From: Isoperla grammatica
Taxonomy: Eukaryota; Arthropoda; Insecta; Plecoptera; Perlodidae
Reading direction: 5' to 3'
Assembly: GCA_945910005.1 (NCBI GenBank)
Contig: OX246746.1
Location: forward strand, 44,381,468 to 44,445,467
DNA: 64,000 nt
The notes under the pieces are model-generated. The model did not search any database, was not told the origin of the DNA, and was given only the letters and a program-made list of their open reading frames with translations. The position numbers and the translations under genes are program-made. Below, in pieces: positions 55,688-64,000 of the stretch (its first letter is position 1; each line of letters begins with the position of its first letter).

Positions 55688-55690
55688 ATG

Positions 55691-55786
<96 letters not shown>

Positions 55787-55858
55787 TTAATAATAATTAT
55801 AATAATAATAATAATAATAATAATACTAATAAAATAATAATTTTTTTTTTTTTTTTTT
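55688..55858 (-). repeat. (TAA)n tract and A-run at a LINE 3' end
   Basis: A TAA tract (55688-55838) is followed by a T-run (55842-55860). On the minus strand this is an A-rich end plus (ATT)n, directly downstream of the LINE ORF at 56132-58316, so it is read as that LINE's 3' tail. Confidence 0.75.
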
Positions 55859-56131
55859 TTTATTGAGAGTTATATTGACACAAAAGTATACATAGGACAT
55901 GTATTGTTATCCCACTAAGCCCTTAGGCTTGACTGTGGGGTTCTCCCCAAAAGAAACAAAAATACACAAAAACCACAAATAATTCCATATTAACATAATT
56001 AATTTAAAAATGAAAATAAAAAAAAAAAATATTAAAATAATTGTGAAGAAAATGAAGATTTACAAACATTAACATACACATTATAAGCTACCAAAGCAAA
56101 GAGAACACAACCGAGACTAAACTTAACTGTG

Positions 56132-58316
56132 TCAATAATTATTTTTATTTATATAGAAGTCTTTAACTTCTCTTTTAAGTTGACTAAGTGAGGGAAGCGC
56201 AGTTATATACAGAGGCAAATCATTAAAAATACTAGGAATTATTACTTTGAGAGTCCTGGCGCCATGCTTATTGTTATAAGTCGGCACATAATAAAAAGCT
56301 GTATTTTGAGAACGCGTTGCGATGGAACGATGGATGGGTGTTTTAAAGTTAGATTTAAAATTGAATTGTATTGCAATCCTGTACATGTATAATTGATTAA
56401 CCGGTAACACATCTCCTTTTAAATAAATATTATCTCCGGTCTCATTTTCAACTGAGTTAGTGAACAAACGAATCAGTCGATTCTGTAAGCTTATTAATTT
56501 ATTCAAATTAGATTGCGACGCGTTACCCCATGCTAAAATACCATACATTAATACGGATGCTGCCAGAGATTGATAAATTGTTTTAAGAACGTTAGCCGGA
56601 AACATGCTTTTGATCGAATACATTTGGCTAAGGCATGACCGTAATTTACTGCACATTTTGGCTATATGTGGTGACCAACTAAGTCGGTTGTCAATTATTA
56701 TTCCTAGGTACATATGGCTATCCACACATTGAACGACCGATTTACAACTACATGCTTCACCATGCAAACAATCATAAGAGTGAGAGATGACCTTAACAAT
56801 AGAGTGACGATCTTGGTTTAAGGGGTTACATATATGAACAATTTTTGTTTTATCTACGTTAATAACCAGCTTATTATCGTGAGCCCACAATAATAATCTG
56901 TTGAAGTCTATTTGTAAATATTGTATGGCAATTGATAAGTTTTTGTGTACAGCTATTATTGCTGTGTCATCTGCATATAAATAGATATTGCATTTACGCA
57001 TGTAATTGATAATATTGTTCACATAAATCAGGTAGAGAATTGGTCCTAAAATTGAACCCTGAGGTACCCCGGTATTGACAGGTAATTTTTTACTGGTTGT
57101 TTTACGAACTTTGACCGATACTTCTCTATCACTTAAATAGCTCTTAAACCATTTAAGCATATTGCCTCTTATTCCTATTTGTTCCAGATTATCTAATAGT
57201 ATGTTATGGTTGAGAGTATCGAAAGCTTTGCTAAAATCAATAAACATAGCTACAATATGCATATTATCGTCTAGTTTTGAATTAACGAAATCCGTAAATT
57301 GTAACAATAAATCTGACGTGCTTCTCCCTTTCTGGAAGCCATATTGTTGATTAGTTATAATGTTGAAATTAGCCAAATATTTTGATAGCGCATTTTCCAC
57401 ACAACGTTCTAATATTTTTTCAATTACTGGCAGTAACGCGATAGGTCTGTAGTTACTATAATCAAGATGATCTCCTTTTTTGTAGATAGGTCTAATTATA
57501 GAAATTTTCAACTCTTTAGGCACCACACCTTCTTCAATTGATAAGTTTATAAGGTTAGCAATATAGGGGCTTATCTCATCGCACACATTCTGTAAATCTT
57601 TCACTCGAATACCGTCAATACCCGGCTGTTTACGTTCCATACTATTGATAATTGCTGCGACTTCCCTTGCTGACACTTCCGGCATATAGAACGATTGATT
57701 TTGACCCCTCTCTATATATGGAGTGCAGACCTTTTTGTCACAAGTATGCTGTAATTTAGTCACACCCTCAACAAAAGAGTTCACAAAGCAATCTACAATT
57801 TCCGCGTGCGAATTTTTTTGCCCTAAGTATCTGTCAATAATGTCATCGACAGAATCTTTCGGCTTTCTTCCCATTGCATTATTAATAGTTTGCCACGTTT
57901 TTTTAATGTCATTTTTATAATGTTCAAATTTATTCTGAAAATAATGTTTTTTTGTTCTTCTTATAAGGCTGTTAACTCTATTCCTTATCTGTTTATACTG
58001 TTGGAAATAAAAATCCTTTAAAGGATTTAAAAGATTAGCGCTTTTCCATTTTTGAAAACATTTGTCCCTACATTTAGTCAACTCACGTATCTCGTCTGTT
58101 ACCCATTCTTGATTTACTCGTTTATTTTTCCTCGCTTTGGTATGGACGTTGACAGTACATGATTCATAAGCTTTGGCAAATATCTCTTCTATGGCATTGT
58201 ATATGTCAGTACAATTGCGATAATCTCCCAGATCACCCCAGTGAACGGCCTTCAGCATGTTGTATAGTTTTACTTCATCCAAAACAAACTCGGTCTCTGA
58301 CCTGGTACGATGCATA
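56132..58316 (-). pseudogene. LINE ORF2: reverse transcriptase part
   Basis: A long open minus-strand frame. It starts at RTRSETEFVLDEVKL, then has the linker, RT core (KQPGIDGIRVKDL, SNYRPIALLPVIEK, FQKGRSTSDLL, FIDFSKAFDTLNH, TGVPQGSILGPILYLIYVNN, YADDTAII) and a C-terminal region (YLGIIIDNRLSW, MYGILAWGNAS, RTLKVIIPSIFNDLP). It stops at 56132. This portion has no frameshift, but its 5' part is separated by a 1.6-kb insertion (58325-59930). The ~60 codons upstream of 58316 in the same frame come from the insertion. The endonuclease fragment is at 59945-60243. An APE-type LINE of the CR1/L2/Jockey-like assemblage. Confidence 0.85.
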
Positions 58317-58324
58317 CACTGGAT

Positions 58325-59930
58325 ATCACGTCGACTGTTCAGCAAGGACCCGACTCGAGCGTTTGGGACAACCCTTAGGAAAGGTCTGCGCGGCGAACAA
58401 TTGACCGCAGTTGGCGAAGGGTTTTGGGTGAAAAAAAATGTTTTAGCACAATGCATACTTGCAAACTGAGAACCCTGCTGAACAATGTTTGATTCCGACA
58501 ATAATTTTAAAGAGCGACACTTGTAATCACGTTATTTAGATTTTTCTGATCATTTTCGTTTTTTGTGCGAAGTCAGTATCTTAATTTAAAGAGAACATTA
58601 AGTTGATGATGTTTTCGGGTTACTTCACTTTTTAGCCAGTGGTGTATTCCTCAAAAGTTCCCGTGCCCTTCCCAACATTTAAAAACATTATATACTAACC
58701 CGACACGTTTTTCTCATTACCATTTAACATTATATATTATAAAACACGTGTTATCTATTTAGTTCGACATTACAATAATTATGTTGCGTGAGTTTACTAT
58801 TCTTTATTAATGAGCATGGATGACTATTCCTCAAATTGTGTTTGAAATTGTTCTGAAGTCGAGCTTGAAAATTTGGATGCGACGATTGAAAGTGGATATT
58901 AGCACATGAAAAGAAAGTAAAATTCCAAAGAAGCACCGGCGCTTTGGGAAACTGATGCATTGTATACAGGTGGCCAAGATTAAGGAATTGAAAGAGGAGC
59001 TGACAAGACAATCCGCACACAGTTCCTGCCTCGTGCACGTGCACCCAATTGTTTTCAAATTTCCAGGAAACGTAGGCTAGCACAGTGGCCGGGATAGTAC
59101 TGGGTTCAGTTCCCGCGACACGCTGGGCTCCACACCATTCTCTTCTGTGATTTTGATTTGCCATCTACTTACGAAAGCAGATTTTTCAATGAGTTGATAA
59201 AAGTTGAGGGGGTAGGGGGTTGACGATCGCCTAATCACCCCCGCCCCAACCCCCTCCCCCACATGTGCGCTACCGTCTATACAATCACAAGTTATAATTT
59301 TCAGTAGCAGGTGACATTATATTATAATGTATTATGCGATTCATTGTAAATTAAGTCACGGTTTTCGTATATACCAGTATCACATAGATACAGGTTATGT
59401 TAAAATAAAAAAAAAAAACGTACCCGAACCAAGAATCGAACCCACGATTCGCTGCAATGGAAACAGAAATAAACCCACTAGACCAACGAGCTATACATGA
59501 AAAAGGCTTTGTAAACATATTATTATGAAAACTACATGTATTTCGGATGTGCCCTACATTACATGTATGTGGACGTTGGTGGATGTGTGTGACTAAAAAT
59601 TGAGTGACAGCTACAATTAAAAAAGTGACTATATTGTCTTAGCGTTGCGCGTTCAATGGTACGCTTTTTAATAGCATTATGATGATGGAAAGCCGAAAAC
59701 TATAATAACAATGTTTTGAATAACTATTTATAGTCACCCCCAGGTCCCTTTTCCCTCCAAATGAGTACATGGGTATGACAGGTTGTAAATAAGTTCTTTT
59801 GAGACGTTCGGAGTCCATCCCGCAGATGGTCGCCAACGATAATTGCTTCGGTGAGGGCTGTTGAAAAAGGTCCCATCCACGCGCTTTGTCGTGCGTGGCC
59901 TAGCCTGAGGTGCTGAACAGCCGATGTGAT
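58325..59930. mobile_element. 1.6-kb inverted-repeat element inside the LINE
   Basis: The ends are ATCACGTCGACTGTTCAGCA (58325-58344) and TGCTGAACAGCCGATGTGAT (59911-59930), 18 of 20 matching as inverted repeats. It lies exactly between LINE endonuclease and RT segments. No target duplication was found and no transposase recognised; a tRNA-like SINE head lies inside. The superfamily is unknown. Confidence 0.6.
59423..59493 (-). repeat. tRNA-like SINE head
   Basis: On the minus strand, an A-box-like TGGTCTAGTGG (59475-59485) and a B-box-like GGTTCGATTCT (59432-59442) have normal tRNA spacing. The acceptor arms (AGCTCGT versus GGTTCGG) do not pair and the anticodon arm is poor, so I read it as tRNA-derived (Glu/Asp-like) rather than a working tRNA gene. 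Confidence 0.5.
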
Positions 59931-59944
59931 ACGAATTTTAGGCC

Positions 59945-60243
59945 TACCTGAGTTCAAGTCCAAGGCTAACATAAGCATATAATGATCACTAACCTTAGTT
60001 GTAAACACTGCCGCGTCCACGTCATTGACATTACCTTTAATGTATGCGTGATCAATACATGACTGTGTTAATTTTCCTGCCATAACCTCCTCTCTAGTTG
60101 GTTGCGTAATGCACTTCGTGAACCCATGACCTGCCAGTTCATTTTCATATAAATGTACACAATTATCAAAGATATCTAATACATCAATGTTTGTATCTCC
60201 GATTATTAAAACATTTTTGTTTTTATTTGATTGAGAATACGAC
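59945..60243 (-). pseudogene. LINE endonuclease fragment, 5' partner of 56132-58316
   Basis: The minus-strand frame reads VLIIGDTNIDVLDIFDN, GFTKCITQPTREE, SCIDHAYIKGN and VSDHYMLML, the C-terminal half of an APE-type endonuclease with the conserved SDH. The 5' side is cut by a (TAA)n tract at 60244. It continues beyond the insertion into the RT part. Confidence 0.8.
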
Positions 60244-61242
<999 letters not shown>

Positions 61243-61392
61243 ATGCATAGTTCACACTCAAGCCCGCCTCAACTCAGCCTTATAGCCACCAAACACAGAG
61301 CCGTCCACAAGGCAATGCCGTTCCGTGAGTGGTGGTTAGGCGAGGCTGAGGAGAGGCTGAGTTGAGGAAGGCTTGAGTCTGGACTATGCATA
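61243..61392. mobile_element. Foldback MITE, ~150 bp
   Basis: Arms of ~38 bp (ATGCATAGTTCACACTCAAG, GCCTCAACTCAGCCT and complements) are inverted repeats around a short loop. No target duplication was defined. Confidence 0.75.
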
Positions 61393-61859
61393 AGAAGAAT
61401 GCGTTTCGTAACATTTTTTTTAGGACAGACTTTCACTTTCCGGTGCATTTTGTAAAACAGTTTTAAGATGAATGGACATACAGGGATTTAAAGAGGCGTT
61501 ATGGTAAAAATGAAGAACAGATAGAGGAAGCGCGAAGTGGAGAATAGGCTTGATTGAGGAGGATGTGAGAGGGGAATGTAATGAAGTGACAGAAACAGAC
61601 AGGGGGGTGTTGTCAGGAGGAATATGAGCAAGAAGAAAGAAAGCCCGACTTCAGACTGTGCTGTGACCTTGAGGGCAGAGTGGTGCTCCGTGGTGGTCAG
61701 AGTGGCGTTCAGATAGTTTTTAGATGTGTTTTAGTTGTGACCACCACCCAGAATAACAAATATTACTGATAACAAAATATAATATTCTATGAAATGAATA
61801 AATATGATATGATTGTCGGGTTGTCACATAGCGATTGAGGGGAACAGGTAAGAAAATCT

Positions 61860-62515
61860 AAAGTCTAGCAAGAGGGATGAAGTGACAGCAACAAGACTGC
61901 AAGCATGAGGGAACTAGCCGCCAGAGATGAACATAAGAGAGCCCCACTATACGGACTGCTGTGGCCTTGAGAAGTCTAGCAAGAGGGATGAAGTGACAGC
62001 AACAAGACTGCGGATGAGGGAACCAGGAGCAAGGGATGAACATAAGAGAGCCCCACTATACGGACTGCTGTGGCCTTGAGAAGTGTAGCAAGAGGGATGA
62101 AGTGACAGCAACAAGACTGCGGGTGAGGGAACCAGCAGCAAGGGATGAACATAAGAGAGCCCCACTATACGGACTGCTGTGGCCTTGAGAAGTGTAGCAA
62201 GAGGGATGAAGTGACAGCAACAAGACTGCGCGGGTGAGGGAACCAGCAGCAAGGGATGAACATAAGAGAGCCCCACTATACGGACTGCTGTGGCCTTGAG
62301 AAGTCTAGCAAGAGGGATGAAGTGAACGCAACAAGACTGCGCAGGTGAGGGAACCAGCAGCAAGAGATGAACATAAGAGAGCCCCACTATACGGACTGCT
62401 GTGGCCTTGAAAAGTCTAGCAAGAGGGATGAAGTGACAGCAACAAGACTGCGGGTGGAGGGAACCAGGAGCAAGGGATGAACATAAGAGAGGACTGCTGT
62501 GGTCTTGAGGGCGGA
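61860..62515 (+). repeat. 109-111 bp tandem array, six units
   Basis: Units begin with AAGT(C/G)TAGCAAGAGGGATG at 61861, 61972, 62081, 62190, 62301 and 62412. Each ends GCCCCACTATACGGACTGCT, GTGGCCTTGAG or a variant. The unit length changes by 2 bp (GCGGGTGAGG versus GCGCGGGTGAGG). Minus-strand ORFs over the array are by-products. Confidence 0.9.
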
Positions 62516-62884
62516 GTGATGGTCACATTTGCACACTCGTGCGATCGTTCAGGAAGAGAGTTATGTGTTTGTATGAAGATAAGAGGAGTGGTATTTCTTA
62601 TTACTGTATTTGATTACTATTTTATTAAATTTGTTAGGAGTTTTGTGAATTAATTTTGTTTTTTTGCCCACAAGAAAATTGATGCTGGTATGTGCTTCCG
62701 CTTTGTCTATTTTAATCGTCTTCGGCCTTTCTCCCTTAAAAATACACACTATGGACAAACTGTTCTCATTTTTACTTTCACAACGGCGTGAGGCTTATTC
62801 CTTTCAAGGACGTGTTTAATTACGTACGAATAATAATATATTTCGAAGAAAACCAGCCTTGAAACAGAGCATGTCTCGCCAGGT

Positions 62885-63205
62885 GATTAACAATAGGCTA
62901 CTGGCAACACCAAAAGACAACAATGAAATAAAAAAAATAAATCGATGGACAAACAACAAGCTGTCATAAAATAATTTCTTCTGATTTTGGAAAACTAAAC
63001 AAAAAACAAACAAATACACATACAATTCTTTCACGTAGTCGTTGTCCATCATTAAAAGTTTTAAATGGCGAGCAGTTACTATTGCTACATTTGTTTTTAT
63101 TTCTATGGTTGGAATTTTATTATTTTGACAGCTGATTGTTTGTCCATCAGTTCAATTCATTTGTTCCATTGTTGTAGTCCTGATGTGACGTCAGTTGCGG
63201 GTTCC
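62885..63205. mobile_element. MITE, copy 2 (family with 42683-43005)
   Basis: Inverted arms carry GATGGACAAACAACAAGCTG on the left, and CAGCTGATTGTTTGTCCATC and TCAATTCATTTGTTCCATTG on the right. Shared internal words with copy 1 include GGCGAGCAGTTACTAT in inverted sense. Confidence 0.65.
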
Positions 63206-63210
63206 CTATA

Positions 63211-63330
63211 GATACGGCGATATTTGGAATAGTTGGGAAGGTATATTCCAGTGCTTTTAGTCACTCAGGCCCAGCATTTGCCTATTGACTGAGGAAAACC
63301 TCGGAGATAATCTTCAGTCAGGATTGACGG
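63211..63330 (-). mobile_element. SINE body, copy 2 (tRNA head missing)
   Basis: It shares GCGATATTTGGAA.AGTTGGGA, GACTGAGGAAAACCTCGG and CTTCAGTCAGGATTG with 35425-35612. It breaks off before the tRNA-related part and directly adjoins the MITE at 62885-63205. Confidence 0.6.
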
Positions 63331-63579
63331 TAAAGTAGATATCTAACTGGCCATCTACTATGGAGCCTCACATTTTAAAAATAACTCTCTGAATTTCGAC
63401 GTGTACACTTTACATTATACAGACGTTTCACGCAGGGGCAACAATCTTAAAGGCATATTGTCATCTAGCGTTGTAGTTACACTATGTCAGACCTTGAATT
63501 ATTTAAAGAATTTAGGAACAAAAATGAAAGAAATCGGTCCGTATTTAAACAAGTTATGAGCAATTTTAATCAAGAATGT

Positions 63580-63888
63580 TCATTGGGTGACGTCACACGC
63601 GTGACGTAGTTGGATGCGAGCTGTGCCGCGCTCACTCATCTTCGCTGAAGGCCATCCGTGCGCGCCCCACCGCCCCCGACCGCTATCGGACAGTTGAAGG
63701 GTGTTCGAAATGCAGTATGCTTGGCTTGGAGGAACTTGTATTGTCATCGTATTGAATTGATTGTCATCGGTGTGATCACTCTCACTATCATTAACAGATT
63801 CACATTCGTCAAAATCTTCTGTTTCAAACGGTTCGTCGTGGTCGTTTATTTCATCGGTTTCACTTTCCGAACTTGCACAAAACGTCAT
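63580..63888 (-). CDS. Unassigned acidic ORF at the window edge
   Basis: 102 codons from MTFCASSESETDEINDHDEP, very rich in Asp/Glu/Ser for the first 45 residues, then a basic, Gly/Arg-rich end. An in-frame stop lies a short way upstream, so the ATG may be real. I do not recognise the protein. Acidic N-terminal exons of this type occur in some TE-encoded and nuclear proteins. It could be a first exon with the rest outside the window, or chance. Confidence 0.25.
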   Translation of the reverse strand: MTFCASSESETDEINDHDEPFETEDFDECESVNDSESDHTDDNQFNTMTIQVPPSQAYCISNTLQLSDSGRGRWGAHGWPSAKMSERGTARIQLRHACDVTQ

Positions 63889-64000
63889 CCCCTCCGCAAA
63901 CTGGTTGGCTCTTATTTAGTGTTTCAATATCAAGCTCAAACTTTATTTCCATCTCTTTAGGTTTATTCTGAAATGTTTCGTGATTTAGTGAGTCGTCATT

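Noticed and set aside
58316..58501. First ~60 codons of the 789-codon minus-strand ORF as LINE protein
   Set aside because: They lie within the 58325-59930 insertion and are in frame by chance.
59423..59493. Functional tRNA gene
   Set aside because: A and B boxes are present, but the acceptor and anticodon arms do not pair, so it is called a SINE head.

Overview
The window is metazoan nuclear DNA: AT-rich, intron-containing and dense in transposable elements (TEs), with no bacterial gene organisation. The one clear host gene is tropomodulin, an animal actin pointed-end capping protein. The TE mix (hAT, TTAA-site elements, a THAP/YqaJ transposon, APE-type LINEs, Penelope-like repeats) and the heavy load of the hexamer TAGGCC suggest a marine invertebrate deuterostome. 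I favour an echinoderm, but the sequence does not prove the species.

1-6206 is the 3' flank of tropomodulin, with a small hairpin element and a 1.1-kb hAT element. 6207-29759 (minus strand) is tropomodulin: five coding exons that splice in frame to 363 aa. Its introns are packed with TEs: hAT elements with 8-bp target duplications, TTAA-flanked elements that twice sit back to back sharing one TTAA, a TA-flanked pogo/Tc1-like element, foldback elements, and three copies of a repeat whose core resembles Penelope-type hammerhead ribozymes.

29787-37500 holds a 91-bp tandem array, long (TAA)n tracts with LINE 3' tails, a pair of 430-475 bp direct repeats around a decayed gene fragment, and a tRNA-derived SINE.

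37518-49596 is a decayed LINE cut in two by an 8,526-bp DNA transposon (39497-48022). The transposon has 15-bp terminal inverted repeats and an AT target duplication, and removing it restores the LINE reading frame across the junction. It carries two convergent, intron-containing genes that both appear open: a SWIM zinc finger plus YqaJ-type nuclease (plus strand, 437 aa) and a THAP, helix-turn-helix and DDE transposase (minus strand, 608 aa). This matches the ISL2EU group related to PIF/Harbinger. Five smaller elements sit inside it, none in an exon. It is the most coherent genetic system in the window: the transposase would cut and paste the element, and the nuclease presumably processes DNA ends or intermediates.

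49597-64000 has no confident host gene. It holds a Jockey-like LINE remnant next to a 54-bp minisatellite, a ~325-bp complex repeat element, a third LINE split by a 1.6-kb inverted-repeat element, a ~110-bp tandem array, and short MITE and SINE copies. An acidic ORF of unknown identity lies at the right edge.
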